From Parahoeflea alexandrii (lineage in GTDB: Bacteria > Pseudomonadota > Alphaproteobacteria > Rhizobiales > Rhizobiaceae), in contig NZ_JAAAML010000001.1 of NCBI RefSeq assembly GCF_024105735.1, forward strand, positions 310,001-374,000: 64,000 nt of DNA, in the 5' to 3' direction. A model generated the notes under the pieces. The model did not search any database and had not been told where the DNA came from. It saw nothing but the letters and a program-made list of their open reading frames with translations. Made by a program: the position numbers and the translations under genes. Within the stretch, counting starts at the first letter, position 1; each line of letters opens with the position of its first letter. Positions 55,005 to 63,941 of this stretch are shown here, one piece after another.

Positions 55005-55523
55005 TCAGCGCTTGCTGAAGACCGTCTGAAGCAAGTGTTGCTGGGCCTGGACGGAGTTTTCGTTGTCCGGCTTCAGCGCCGCGGCTTCCGCCGGGCGGTA
55101 GATTTCGCGGTCGAGCAGCGCCACCCGGTTCTGAATGCGCAGCGAGCGCTCGACGAGATCCTTGAATGCGTCCGGCAGGTCGCTCCAGCCCTGGGCAGTG
55201 CGGTCGCAATTGAAGCTGTCCAGGCGCACCTTGTTCTTCTCGGCGAGAACCTGGTCGCGGTTCATCTCGCCATTGTTGACGGCCCGCTGCAGCAGCAGCC
55301 ATGACGCCATCTGCATCAGGCGGGTGGTCAGCCGCATGGATTCCGCCGCATACAGAACGCCGGCCAGGCGTGGCAGGCCCTTCGAGGCCGCGCGGCCGGG
55401 GCCGTCAAGATAGTTCGCGGTTTCCTCAACCAGTCCCATTCCTTCGGCATAGAGCGCCTTGAACTGGGCCGAATTGGCCATGTGATCGGCGAGATTGACG
55501 GTGTTGAGGCTGGTTTCAGACAT
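55005..55523 (-). CDS. rcdA: DUF1465 protein, RcdA-type regulator of CtrA degradation
   Basis: A 172-residue all-helical protein of DUF1465, the RcdA family: LADHMANSAQFKALYAEGMGLVEETANYLDGPG, AESMRLTTRLMQMASWLLLQRAV and DLVERSLRIQNRVALLDREIY. RcdA in Caulobacter helps deliver CtrA and other proteins to ClpXP during the cell cycle. The ATG at 55523 has no strong ribosome site. A perfect CtrA-type box lies about 115 bp upstream, and a strong terminator follows. The operon is single-gene. Confidence 0.82.
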   Translation of the reverse strand: MSETSLNTVNLADHMANSAQFKALYAEGMGLVEETANYLDGPGRAASKGLPRLAGVLYAAESMRLTTRLMQMASWLLLQRAVNNGEMNRDQVLAEKNKVRLDSFNCDRTAQGWSDLPDAFKDLVERSLRIQNRVALLDREIYRPAEAAALKPDNENSVQAQQHLLQTVFSKR

Positions 55524-55589
55524 GGGCCGGAAATTCCTGATTACAAAATACTGGGTAGGCGGCTTGTACAGGGGCAGAGAACTCTCTGT

Positions 55590-55630
55590 CTTGCCGGAAT
55601 AGAATGGACCGCAGGCCCGCTTCCGGCAAG
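55590..55630. repeat. 10-bp inverted repeat between the CtrA box and rcdA
   Basis: CTTGCCGGAA (55590-55599) and TTCCGGCAAG (55621-55630) flank a 21-nt spacer, forming a hairpin or dimeric operator just upstream of rcdA. No T-run follows. Confidence 0.4.
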
Positions 55631-55637
55631 TCTATTC

Positions 55638-55652
55638 TTAAGAAAAGGTTAA
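55638..55652 (+). promoter_or_regulatory. CtrA box upstream of rcdA
   Basis: TTAA-GAAAAGG-TTAA, a perfect TTAA-N7-TTAA followed by C, matches the CtrA consensus. It lies 115 bp upstream of the rcdA start. In Caulobacter rcdA is CtrA-regulated, so a feedback loop is plausible. Confidence 0.65.
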
Positions 55653-55809
55653 CGCCAAAATGGCGGTAAAAACACCTGTGTTCCGGACCGGGATACGCCA
55701 CTTTTCAGCGCGATCCGCAGTCTTCGCCGCGGGCCGGGAAGGCCGCCCGCGCAAACCATAGGCGTGATGCGGCTTCACCATAGGAGCGATTGCCGGCCAG
55801 GATCAAGGC

Positions 55810-55905
55810 AAAAAAAGAGCCGCATCAGCGGCTCTCAAGAGTTTAACAGGGAGGCGTCAAACAGTGTGACCTCAAGTCAGACTGTCAAATCCAGGAAGCC
55901 TGGAT
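55810..55905 (-). ncRNA. Second candidate small RNA with anti-Shine-Dalgarno motif
   Basis: On the minus strand: hairpin ATCCAGG/CCTGGAT, then hairpin ACAGTCTGAC/GTCACACTGT, then unpaired TTTGACGCCTCCCTGTT, then an 8-bp terminator stem AGAGCCGC/GCGGCTCT (55835-55816) and seven T. The order (hairpins, CCTCCC single strand, terminator) repeats that of the 36-113 RNA, though primary sequence differs outside the core. The 5' end (55901-55905) is inferred from CTATAC, so the first hairpin may be shortened. No gene fits. It lies between rcdA and DUF1192. Confidence 0.6.
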
Positions 55906-55907
55906 GT

Positions 55908-55944
55908 GTATAGTAAAGACTTGTAAAGCTTAACCGAAGCTTAA
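55908..55944 (-). promoter_or_regulatory. CtrA-box promoter of the second sRNA
   Basis: On the minus strand TTAA-GCTTCGG-TTAA (55944-55930), a perfect TTAA-N7-TTAA, is followed 16 bp later by CTATAC (55913-55908). The second TTAA occupies the -35 position, the usual arrangement of CtrA-activated promoters. Confidence 0.6.
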
Positions 55945-55983
55945 CAGCCAGTACTAATTTTCTAAGGCCTTGCTTCATATGGC

Positions 55984-56175
55984 CTATTTTGACTTGAAAA
56001 AGCTCTCGGCAGCGCTCCGGCTTGATGTTTTCGACGCTTTTTCTGCTTTCAGCCTCTCGATTTCATCCTCAAGGAGGCCGATTCGCTCCTCCAGTTCGCC
56101 AGCCGACAGGAAACTGAGGTCACAGCCGATTTCATGCCGCTGCTTCGGTTTGGGACTCTCGTCATCTGCAAACAT
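55984..56175 (-). CDS. DUF1192 small protein
   Basis: A 63-residue protein: FADDESPKPKQRHEIGCDLSFLSAGELEERIGLLEDEIERLKAEKASK, with L-S-x-x-E-L-x-x-R-I-x-x-L-x-x-E-I-x-R as the DUF1192 signature and a short coiled coil. Function unknown; the family is found mostly in Rhizobiales and relatives. ATG 56175 gives the usual length. It lies upstream of the sRNA and rcdA on the same strand and is divergent from the quinone oxidoreductase gene. Confidence 0.85.
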   Translation of the reverse strand: MFADDESPKPKQRHEIGCDLSFLSAGELEERIGLLEDEIERLKAEKASKTSSRSAAESFFKSK

Positions 56176-56327
56176 GGTTCTGTTCTCCCGTTCTGGTGCT
56201 CGCGTGGACCGTATACGCACAATCCGGGATTTCCCGTGTATTGTTCCGATCCACATCATCCAATGGCATTGCCGTCATCCTAGCCCGTGCCTAAGTTGTG
56301 GAAAAGTGTGAGCAGGAGAATGACGTG

Positions 56328-57308
56328 ATGCGTGCAATCGAAATCCGGGAACCGGGTGGCCCCGAGGTTCTTACACTGACAACGCGCGACAAGCCCGCGC
56401 ACGGTGAGACCGAACTGTTGATCAAGATTGCCGCCGCCGGGGTGAACCGCCCTGACTGCCTCCAGCGGCAAGGGGCTTATCCGCCGCCGCCGGGTGCTTC
56501 CGATATTCCGGGGCTGGAGATTGCTGGCGAGATTGAGGCGGTCGGTGCTTCCGTTGACGGCTTCAAGCCTGGTGATCAGGTCTGTGCGCTGGTGGCGGGT
56601 GGAGGCTACGCCGAGTATTGCACGGTTGATCAGGCGAATGCGCTCCTGGCCCCTGCGGCGCTGACCATGACCGAGGCGGCGGCAATCCCCGAAACCTTCT
56701 TCACCGTCTGGCACAACGTGTTTCAGCGCGGCGGGCTCAAATCGGGGGAAACCTTCCTGGTGCACGGTGGAACCTCCGGCATCGGCACGACCGCCATCCA
56801 GCTCGCGAAATCGTTTGGCGCAACGGTGCTGGCAACGGCTGGTTCCGAGGCCAAGTGCACGGCGATGCGGGAGCTGGGGGCCGATGTTGCGATCAATTAT
56901 CGCGAAACGGATTTTGTCGAGGCGGTCAAGGAGGCCACGGGCGGCAAGGGCGTCGATCTCATTCTGGATATGGTCGGCGGTGACTATATCACCCGGAATT
57001 ACCAGGCTGCGGCAGTCGAGGGGCGTATCGTTCAGATTGCCTTCCTGCGTGGCCGCAAGGCGGAAGCAGATTTTGCCCTGCTGATGACGAAGCGCCTGAC
57101 CCATACCGGGTCGACGCTCCGGGCCCGCGACGTAGCCTTCAAGGCAGAGATCGCCAGGGAACTGCGCAAGCATGTCTGGCCGCTGCTGAGCGAGCGGAAA
57201 GTGCTGCCGGTGATGGATTCGATCTTTCCGCTGGATCAGGCGTCTGCCGCCCACCGGCGGATGGAGGATGGCGACCATATCGGCAAGATCGTGCTCGACA
57301 TGAGCTGA
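56328..57308 (+). CDS. NAD(P)H quinone oxidoreductase, zeta-crystallin type
   Basis: A 326-residue medium-chain reductase. MRAIEIREPGGPEVLTL opens the chain; GVNRPDCLQRQG, GLEIAGEIEAVG, the NADPH site HGGTSGIGTTAIQLAKSFGA and GGKGVDLILDMVGGDY follow. No zinc ligands are present, so it is a quinone oxidoreductase or enoyl reductase of the Qor/TP53I3-like branch. AGGAGAATGAC precedes the ATG. It is monocistronic; its neighbour MFS gene faces it tail to tail. Confidence 0.9.
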   Translation: MRAIEIREPGGPEVLTLTTRDKPAHGETELLIKIAAAGVNRPDCLQRQGAYPPPPGASDIPGLEIAGEIEAVGASVDGFKPGDQVCALVAGGGYAEYCTVDQANALLAPAALTMTEAAAIPETFFTVWHNVFQRGGLKSGETFLVHGGTSGIGTTAIQLAKSFGATVLATAGSEAKCTAMRELGADVAINYRETDFVEAVKEATGGKGVDLILDMVGGDYITRNYQAAAVEGRIVQIAFLRGRKAEADFALLMTKRLTHTGSTLRARDVAFKAEIARELRKHVWPLLSERKVLPVMDSIFPLDQASAAHRRMEDGDHIGKIVLDMS

Positions 57309-57358
57309 AGCTGGTCCCGAACAGGCCAGGCAATCGACAGACCCCAGCGCCTGCCAGC

Positions 57359-58597
57359 TTAGGCGTCCGGCGTGGCGCGCGGATCGAGATTGATCGATTC
57401 AGGCGTGGCGGCGCGGGCGGAAGGTGTCGAGGTGAAGTTCTCGCGCTCTTCGACTGGAATGGCCGCGCGCACCCGGGTCCGGAACAGGGCGTAGCCGGCA
57501 ACGCCGAGATGCGCGACAGCGGTGACGACGAAGAGAAGATGTGGCTCCGTGGCCATCGCAAGGCCGGCGAGAAGCGGCCCGATGATGGTGCCGACACCGT
57601 AGAGCAGTAGCAATCCGCCGGATACGGTCACGAACTTGTCGCTGGGGGCAAAGTCGTTGGCGTGCGCCACGGTGATGGAATAGAGGGTGTAGGACATCGC
57701 CCCGTAAAGCGAAATCAGCCCAAACAGGATGGTGAGACCATCAGGCTTGATGAGGGTGATGGCGAGGCCTGAAAAACCGGCAATGGCTGCGAGGCCCGCC
57801 AGGACATAGCGCCGGTCCATCCGGTCGGAGACGCGGCCGGCGGGAACCTGCATGACGGCTCCGGAAAATATCGTGATCGACATCATCGTGGCGATGGTGA
57901 AGGTGCTCAGCCCGACATCGGCACCGAAGACCGGCGCGAGCGTGCCGAAAGCGCCGTTGGCGACGCCGATCAGCAGGATCGCGATGAACGAGACCGGTGA
58001 GTTCCGGTAAATCATGCCCAGATCGAGCTTGACCTCCTTCAGCGGTGCCGGGCTCGATGCCGTCGATACGGCCGTCGGCAGAAGCGCCAGGCAGTAAAGT
58101 ATGCCTGCAATGATGAAGAACGTCGTCTGCGTGACATCGCCGAAAGCGACGCTCATCTGGCCGGCGACGATGGCGACATAGGTCACCGTCATGTAGAGCG
58201 AGAAGATGAGACCGCGGGTCTCGTTGGTGGCGCGTTCATTGAGCCAGCTCTCGATGATCATGAAGGCCGCGGCCAGGGAGAAGCCGGTGACGACACGCAG
58301 CAGGATCCAGCTTACCGGATCGACCAGCAGGCCTGTGAGGAGCGCAATGATGGCAATAGTCGCCGAAAAGGCCGAGAATGCGCGCACATGGCCGATACGC
58401 CTGACCAGCCGCTGCGAGAAGATGCAGCCCAGAACAAAGCCGGTTGCCCAGGCGGTACCCAGAAGACCGAGCGATGTCGGCGAGAAGCCCTCCGCCGATC
58501 CGCGCATTGGCAGCAGCAGGCCGTGAAGACCATTGCCTGCCAGTAGAAAGGCCGTGCCCAGAAGCAACGAGAGAACGGGAAGGAGATTGCTGCGCAT
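57359..58597 (-). CDS. MFS transporter
   Basis: A 412-residue twelve-helix carrier. The RLVRRIGHVRAFS loop between helices 2 and 3 and VSDRMDRRYVLAG in the second half are the MFS repeats; the YcaD-like pattern (GFSLAAAFMIIESWLNERA) is visible. Cargo unknown. It is adjacent to, and divergent from, the 53-residue membrane protein gene. Confidence 0.88.
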   Translation of the reverse strand: MRSNLLPVLSLLLGTAFLLAGNGLHGLLLPMRGSAEGFSPTSLGLLGTAWATGFVLGCIFSQRLVRRIGHVRAFSAFSATIAIIALLTGLLVDPVSWILLRVVTGFSLAAAFMIIESWLNERATNETRGLIFSLYMTVTYVAIVAGQMSVAFGDVTQTTFFIIAGILYCLALLPTAVSTASSPAPLKEVKLDLGMIYRNSPVSFIAILLIGVANGAFGTLAPVFGADVGLSTFTIATMMSITIFSGAVMQVPAGRVSDRMDRRYVLAGLAAIAGFSGLAITLIKPDGLTILFGLISLYGAMSYTLYSITVAHANDFAPSDKFVTVSGGLLLLYGVGTIIGPLLAGLAMATEPHLLFVVTAVAHLGVAGYALFRTRVRAAIPVEERENFTSTPSARAATPESINLDPRATPDA

Positions 58598-58726
58598 GGT
58601 AATCCGGTTTGCAAAAAGTGTTTCGGGATTGCGATGAACCGGGAATCATTGCCCCGCATTCGTCAAGCCTAGCTGATTGACCAGGATCATGACAGGTGTA
58701 TGGCTTAAGTGAAAAAGGCGGAATGA

Positions 58727-58888
58727 ATGTCGACAAAAATCCTGCTGGTCCTGGTTCTCGTGGCCATGTCCCTGCATTTGATCAAGCCGTTCGGTCTTCC
58801 CGGCCTCAAACGGCGCAGCGATGTGTGGAAAATCGCGCTTATTCTGATTTTTGCGATGATGATGGCGCTGGTGTTTCGGCCAGAATGA
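58727..58888 (+). CDS. Small two-helix membrane protein
   Basis: A 53-residue protein with two membrane helices: STKILLVLVLVAMSLHLI and WKIALILIFAMMMALVF, joined by a short basic loop (KPFGLPGLKRRSD). AAGGCGGA precedes the ATG. The loop is positively charged, so both ends should face the periplasm. Its last 50 bp overlap the convergent SGNH hydrolase gene. I do not recognise a named family, but the clear ribosome site and balanced charges support a real gene. Confidence 0.72.
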   Translation: MSTKILLVLVLVAMSLHLIKPFGLPGLKRRSDVWKIALILIFAMMMALVFRPE

Positions 58889-59609
58889 TCCGGGCAATGT
58901 GCTCGGCCCAGTGCCTGTAGCCCAGTGCGTTGGCATGGAAGCCGTCTATCGCGAAGCCTTCGGCCCCTTCGATAGGAAGAGGATCCAGTGGGGTGGCTGT
59001 TCGCTCGCGACAAAGCTGCGTGCCGATGGCGTTTATAATCTGTGCGCGCAGACCGAGGATATATGCGAGAGACGGCGGCAACGCAGGCACATCCGCCATC
59101 GCAACAACCGGTGACCAGTAGACGCTGGCTTCCGGCCAGCGGGCATGGAGTGCATAAAGCAAGCCGCCGAACCCTTTCTTGAAGGCGGACCTGGTGACAA
59201 AGTTCTTGGCGTCATTGGTGCCGACAGCCAGGATCACATGGGTAAAATCACGCTCTTCGATATGCGGGACCATATGATCGCGCACCTGGGCGGCAATCGC
59301 GGAATTGGCCCCGGCATTGCGCCAGGCAACGGTCTTGCCGGTTGATTTGCCGAGGATCGCGGCGAGCTGCGGACCGAGCGTATCCTCGATCCGGTCGGCG
59401 CCCACACCGGCGGCGGAAGAATCGCCAACCACCAGAATCCTGATCTCCGCGCTGCCCTGGCCGACCTGTCCCATCGGACGGCCGCGGGGTGGTGGCAGCC
59501 GCGGCACGATTCTGCGTACGCCAAGACCCTTGGCCACGGCGACCGGCACCAGCACCCAACTGACGAGACCTGCAAGGAAAGTGTTCATGGTTCTGGTCGT
59601 GTCTCCCAT
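58839..59609 (-). CDS. Secreted or membrane-anchored SGNH/GDSL hydrolase
   Basis: A 256-residue SGNH hydrolase. After an N-terminal hydrophobic segment (FLAGLVSWVLVPVAVAKGL) comes ILVVGDSSAAGVG (block I, intact nucleophile Ser), NAGANSAIAAQV, VILAVGTNDAKNF and IDGFHANALGYRHWA with the catalytic Asp-x-x-His. Unlike the DUF459 protein at 14093, its triad is complete. It should be an esterase or lipase of unknown substrate. The ATG at 59588 is an alternative start. Its end overlaps the small membrane gene by 50 bp. Confidence 0.85.
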   Translation of the reverse strand: MGDTTRTMNTFLAGLVSWVLVPVAVAKGLGVRRIVPRLPPPRGRPMGQVGQGSAEIRILVVGDSSAAGVGADRIEDTLGPQLAAILGKSTGKTVAWRNAGANSAIAAQVRDHMVPHIEERDFTHVILAVGTNDAKNFVTRSAFKKGFGGLLYALHARWPEASVYWSPVVAMADVPALPPSLAYILGLRAQIINAIGTQLCRERTATPLDPLPIEGAEGFAIDGFHANALGYRHWAEHIARIILAETPAPSSSQKSE

Positions 59610-59653
59610 GGCTTCAGCATACAGCCTTAGACAATGGGATCACTGCAAAATGC

Positions 59654-59679
59654 AACCCGCCGCGTTGCCGCGGCGGGTT
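59654..59679 (-). terminator. Terminator hairpin of the aldolase gene
   Basis: A 10-bp stem AACCCGCCGC / GCGGCGGGTT lies 41 bp beyond the aldolase stop; GCATTTTGC follows on the minus strand. Confidence 0.7.
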
Positions 59680-59719
59680 GAAACCCAGCCATTTGACGAG
59701 GGTTTTCTCAGTCTGGTGT

Positions 59720-60613
59720 TCAGGCCTTGCGCGAGGCCTCGAAGATGCTGTCGATGGTTGCGGCGAGCGTGGCGTCGAAGTCGGCATCCGTCTGGCCATG
59801 CGACAGGCCTTCGGTCAGCGCGCGCGAGAAGGATGCGATCACACCGTCATTGGTGCTCAGAAGACGGTTGGCGTCATCGCGGGAGTAGCCGCCCGACAAT
59901 GCCACGACACGCATCACACGCGGGTCGTCGACCAGCGGCTTGTAGAGGTTGGCAACTGTCGGCAGGGACAGTTTCAGCATGATCTGCTGTCCGGCGGGCG
60001 CCTGGTCGAGATGACGGAGGATCGAGGCCAGCAGCAATTCTTCGGCCTCGGCCTTGTCGGCGATCTTGATGTTGACCTCGGGTTCGATGATCGGCATCAG
60101 CCCGTGGCCGAGGATCTGCGCTCCGATCTCGAACTGCTGGGCGACAATCGCCTCGATGCCGTCCTTGTCGGCGGCATTGATCACCGAACGCATCTTGGTG
60201 CCGAAAATGTTCTTGGCCGCGGCGCGGTCGAGCAGCGCGTCGAGGCCGTCCATCGGCTTCATCAGCTGGACACCGTTCTGATCGTCGAGCAGGCCCTTGT
60301 CGACCTTGAGGAACGGAACAATGCCGCGCTTATTCCAGAGATAATCGGCGGTTGGTACGCCGTCGATCTCGCCGTCCATGGTGCGCTCGAACAGGATCGC
60401 GCCGATGACCTTCTCGCCGGTGAAGGCAGGCGACTTGATGATGCGGGCCCGCATGGCATGGATAGCCGCGAACATTTCCTCGTCATTGGCGTAGGCGTCT
60501 TCCGCAACCCCGTAGAGTTTCAGCGCCTTTGGCGTGGAGCCGCCCGACTGGTCGAGCGCGGCAATGAAGCCGTCCTTCTCCGCCATCTGTTTCGCCATGG
60601 TCGAGTTCATCAT
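59720..60613 (-). CDS. Class I fructose-bisphosphate aldolase
   Basis: A 297-residue TIM-barrel enzyme cleaving fructose 1,6-bisphosphate by a Schiff base. GFIAALDQSGGSTPKALKLYG is the class-I N-terminus. VPFLKVDKGL, MPIIEPEVNI and the LKLSLPTVANLYKPL segment with the catalytic lysine follow. VVALSGGYSRDDANRLL is a further signature. Two adjacent ATGs (60613, 60610) compete. The pgk gene lies 163 bp upstream on the same strand, so the two may share regulation. Confidence 0.94.
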   Translation of the reverse strand: MMNSTMAKQMAEKDGFIAALDQSGGSTPKALKLYGVAEDAYANDEEMFAAIHAMRARIIKSPAFTGEKVIGAILFERTMDGEIDGVPTADYLWNKRGIVPFLKVDKGLLDDQNGVQLMKPMDGLDALLDRAAAKNIFGTKMRSVINAADKDGIEAIVAQQFEIGAQILGHGLMPIIEPEVNIKIADKAEAEELLLASILRHLDQAPAGQQIMLKLSLPTVANLYKPLVDDPRVMRVVALSGGYSRDDANRLLSTNDGVIASFSRALTEGLSHGQTDADFDATLAATIDSIFEASRKA

Positions 60614-60697
60614 GCCTTACCCCTGTTTGTCTCTGTCTTGCGGCTCCTTTATCAGATGCCGCGACAGAGAGAAAATAGCCTGGATGCAGCTTGAATC

Positions 60698-60716
60698 GAT
60701 TGAAAAAAATTCAATC
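60698..60716 (-). promoter_or_regulatory. Inverted repeat upstream of the aldolase gene
   Basis: GATTGAA and TTCAATC flank five A, forming a perfect 19-bp palindrome about 85 bp upstream of the aldolase start. It could be an operator; on the minus strand the T-run lies inside the loop, so it is not a terminator of pgk. Confidence 0.35.
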
Positions 60717-60776
60717 GTTTAAATGGGTTGGAGAAAGCCAACCAGAGTTAACGCGGGCGAGGCCGGTTGACCCTCT

Positions 60777-61973
60777 TCAGGCTTTCAGCACATCAACACC
60801 GGGAAGCGGTTTGCCTTCCATCCATTCGAGAAATGCCCCGCCGGCAGTCGAGACATAGGTGAAGTCTGCAGCCACACCGGCGTGATTGAGTGCGGACACC
60901 GTGTCGCCGCCGCCCGCAACGGAGACCAGCAGGCCTTCCCGGGTGCGGCGGGCCGCGTGCTGCGCCGCAGATACGGTCGCGGCGTCGAAGGGCGGGATCT
61001 CGAAGGCACCGAGCGGACCGTTCCAGACAAGCGTGTCAGCCTTTGTGATCCAGGCGTTGATGGCCTCGACGGACTTGGGGCCGACGTCGAGCATCATGGC
61101 ATCAGCGGGGATTGCGGAGACGTCGACCGTCTCGTTGTCGGCGCCGGCTTTGAACTCACGCGCGACAACGCCGTCTATCGGCAGGACGATTGCACATCCG
61201 GCCTTGGATGCTTCGGCTTCGATGGTTTTGGCGGTTTCTGCGAGATCGTGTTCGCACAGCGACTTGCCGACGTCGATGCCGCGAGCGGCAAGGAAGGTGT
61301 TGGCCATGCCACCCCCTATCACCAGCGCATCGACCTTCTTGACCAGGTTCTGCAAGAGGTCGATTTTGGTGGAAACCTTGGCGCCACCAACAATGGCGAC
61401 AACCGGCCGTGCCGGTTTGCCGAGACCCTTCTCAAGCGCGACCAGTTCCGCTTCCATGGTCCGGCCGGCAAAAGCTGGCAGCAGGTGGGCCAGGCCCTCG
61501 GTCGAGGCGTGGGCGCGATGGGCCGCTGAAAAGGCGTCGTTGACGAAGATGTCGCCATTTTCAGCCAGCGCCTTGGCGAACTCGGGGTTGTTCTTTTCTT
61601 CGCCGGCATGAAAGCGCGTGTTCTCAAGCAGAAGCACATCGCCATCGACCATTGCTTCCACTGCCTTTTGGGCGGCTTCGCCGATGCAGTCGGCGGCAAA
61701 ATGGACCCGGTGATCGAGAACGTTCTCGACGATGCCGGCAATCGGGCCGAGCGACATCGACGGCACGGCCTCGCCCTTTGGACGGCCGAAATGCGCAAGC
61801 AGGATCACGCGGGCGCCCTTGCGGGACAGTTCCATGATCGTGGGAGCGACCCGTTCGATGCGGGTCGTGTCGGTGACCTTGCCGTCCTTGACCGGGACAT
61901 TGAGATCGACGCGCAGGAGAATGCGCTTGCCGGAAAGATCGGCCAGATCATCGAGTGTCTTGAAAGTGGTCAT
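60777..61973 (-). CDS. pgk: Phosphoglycerate kinase
   Basis: A 398-residue two-domain kinase moving phosphate from 1,3-bisphosphoglycerate to [43 protein letters not shown] and [14 protein letters not shown] form the N-terminal domain. [27 protein letters not shown] and [11 protein letters not shown] form the nucleotide domain. Length is typical. Aldolase lies 163 bp downstream on the same strand, a common rhizobial arrangement. Confidence 0.97.
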   Translation of the reverse strand: MTTFKTLDDLADLSGKRILLRVDLNVPVKDGKVTDTTRIERVAPTIMELSRKGARVILLAHFGRPKGEAVPSMSLGPIAGIVENVLDHRVHFAADCIGEAAQKAVEAMVDGDVLLLENTRFHAGEEKNNPEFAKALAENGDIFVNDAFSAAHRAHASTEGLAHLLPAFAGRTMEAELVALEKGLGKPARPVVAIVGGAKVSTKIDLLQNLVKKVDALVIGGGMANTFLAARGIDVGKSLCEHDLAETAKTIEAEASKAGCAIVLPIDGVVAREFKAGADNETVDVSAIPADAMMLDVGPKSVEAINAWITKADTLVWNGPLGAFEIPPFDAATVSAAQHAARRTREGLLVSVAGGGDTVSALNHAGVAADFTYVSTAGGAFLEWMEGKPLPGVDVLKA

Positions 61974-62083
61974 TGCATATTCCGATCGTCAAGTTGGGGT
62001 CTGGCGGGATTTCGGCGCGGAGATTACACCGGATGTGTCACGACGCAAGCCGGGGACGTAAATACCCGTCGCGGCTTCCTGCC

Positions 62084-63883
62084 TCAACCCTTTCGCCTGC
62101 CGGCAAAATCCCGGGCCATTTGCAGGATTTCACGAAAGTTGAGGAACAGCGGCAGCCGTGTTGCGGGTGCCACCGGTTCGAGCGAGATGCCAACGGTCTT
62201 GATCAGGCCGTTCTCGTGGGTGTCGCGCACGATGAGAACGATGCGCCCGATCTTGACCCGGTCGGCGTAGTCCGGCTTGCCGCCAAGCCGCTGTTCCATC
62301 AGTTCGGCAATGGTCAGCGATTTCTCGGCCTCGCCAAGAAGCCCGGGCCCGTAGGCGGCATCGAGTTCCTCACACTTTCCTGACGGATCGATTGTGAAGG
62401 TGCCGAAGAACTCGTTGTCATTTTCGCTGACGGCGAGTTTGGAGGCGAACAGCCGGTCGAGCAGACGGGAAAAGCCAGGGGCGATGAACAGGTAGACCTG
62501 GTCGTTTTCGCGCAGCCGCCCGGCATACTGATAGCGCATCGACTTGCCGTCGCGGATGACCAGTGACGGGCGGGCCCAGCGGGGGATTCTTTCGCCGCGC
62601 AGGACCGGGCTGTCCGCCACCACCCTGTAGGCAAGCAGCTCGTGACTGGCGGTGCCGGGGAGATCAAGCTCGAGCTTGTCGATGGCGCCGATTTGTGGAG
62701 GGACAATCAGGCCGAGCCTGTGGGCCATCGGCTTGATCGTCCAGCCCTGTATGGCGAGCGATACCATCACCACGATGAAGGTGGTGTTGAAATAGAGCTG
62801 GCCGTTCTCGAGATTGCCGAGGATGGGCAGGATGGCGAGGAGGATCGAAACCGCGCCGCGCAGACCCACCCAGGCGACAAACCCGGTCTCTCGCTGGGTG
62901 AAGTCAAAGGGCAGCAGACATGCCCAGACGGCAAGCGGGCGGGCAATGAAGACCAAAAAAACAGCAAGCCCGATGGCGGGAAGGATGATCTGCGGGAACT
63001 GGGACGGTGTCGCAAGCAGCCCGAGAACCAGGAACATGACGATCTGGGCCAGCCAGGTCATGCCCTCCTGAAAGCGCATGATCGATGCCTTGGGCTGGAT
63101 CTTCTTGTTGCCTGCGTAGATCCCGGCGACGTAGACCGCCAGGAAACCACTGCCTCCGATTGCCGACGTGGCGGCAAAGACCAGCAGCGCCAGCGCCAGT
63201 ACGAATATCGGAGCCAGTCCGCGCTCGACCGGAACCCGACGGATGATCTGGACGATGAGAACGCCGCCGGCGAGGCCGACGACAAGACCCAGACCGATCT
63301 GCTCGATGAACAGAACCAGTAACTCAAGCCCGGCTCCACCGAGGTCCTCGCCGCTGGCCATGATGCCGACCAGCGCGCTGGTGAGAAAGATCGCCATCGG
63401 ATCATTGGTACCGGATTCCACTTCCAGCGTGGAACGGACCCGGTCACGGATGTTGATGCCGCCGGTGCGCAGCAGGAAGAATACGGCCGCCGCATCCGTG
63501 GAGGCAACGATGGAGCCGATCAGCAGGCCCTCAAGCCAGGTGAACCCGAGCAGAAATCGAGCGGCGATGCCGAACAGAACCGCAGTCAACAATACGCCGA
63601 TGGTCGCCATCGTCAGCGCCGGGGCGGAGGCCTGCCTGAAGGAATGCAGCGATGTGCCGTAGCCGGAGTCAAACAGGATGATTGCCAGGGCGATCGACCC
63701 GAGCATGTAGGCGGCGGAGTTGTTGGAGAAGTCGATGCCCAGCCCGTCGACACCGGCAAGCAGGCCGATGAGAAGGAAGAGCAACAGCAACGGTGCTCCG
63801 AAGCGTTCCGCCAGCAGGCTGGAAAAGGCAGCAATGAGAATGAGCGCCATCGAGGCAAGCGTCACCAGATAGAAAGCGTCCAA
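62084..63883 (-). CDS. K+/H+ antiporter, NhaP2/CvrA type
   Basis: A 599-residue cation/proton antiporter with about twelve helices. ILFDSGYGTSL, IVASTDAAAVFFLLR, LEVESGTNDPMAIFLT (conserved Asp pair) and GFVAWVGLRGAVSILLAI belong to the CPA1 branch. The C-terminal soluble part from about 410 resembles the TrkA-C/CorC-type domains that regulate K+ exporters (HELLAYRVVADSPV...). It probably exports potassium in exchange for protons. The gene is single; no terminator is obvious. Confidence 0.9.
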   Translation of the reverse strand: MDAFYLVTLASMALILIAAFSSLLAERFGAPLLLLFLLIGLLAGVDGLGIDFSNNSAAYMLGSIALAIILFDSGYGTSLHSFRQASAPALTMATIGVLLTAVLFGIAARFLLGFTWLEGLLIGSIVASTDAAAVFFLLRTGGINIRDRVRSTLEVESGTNDPMAIFLTSALVGIMASGEDLGGAGLELLVLFIEQIGLGLVVGLAGGVLIVQIIRRVPVERGLAPIFVLALALLVFAATSAIGGSGFLAVYVAGIYAGNKKIQPKASIMRFQEGMTWLAQIVMFLVLGLLATPSQFPQIILPAIGLAVFLVFIARPLAVWACLLPFDFTQRETGFVAWVGLRGAVSILLAILPILGNLENGQLYFNTTFIVVMVSLAIQGWTIKPMAHRLGLIVPPQIGAIDKLELDLPGTASHELLAYRVVADSPVLRGERIPRWARPSLVIRDGKSMRYQYAGRLRENDQVYLFIAPGFSRLLDRLFASKLAVSENDNEFFGTFTIDPSGKCEELDAAYGPGLLGEAEKSLTIAELMEQRLGGKPDYADRVKIGRIVLIVRDTHENGLIKTVGISLEPVAPATRLPLFLNFREILQMARDFAGRRKG

Positions 63884-63941
63884 CCGTCACCCCTTGTCCG
63901 TGATTGATTGCTGCGGTCAGGTCTTTGTTCTGCCAACAAGT

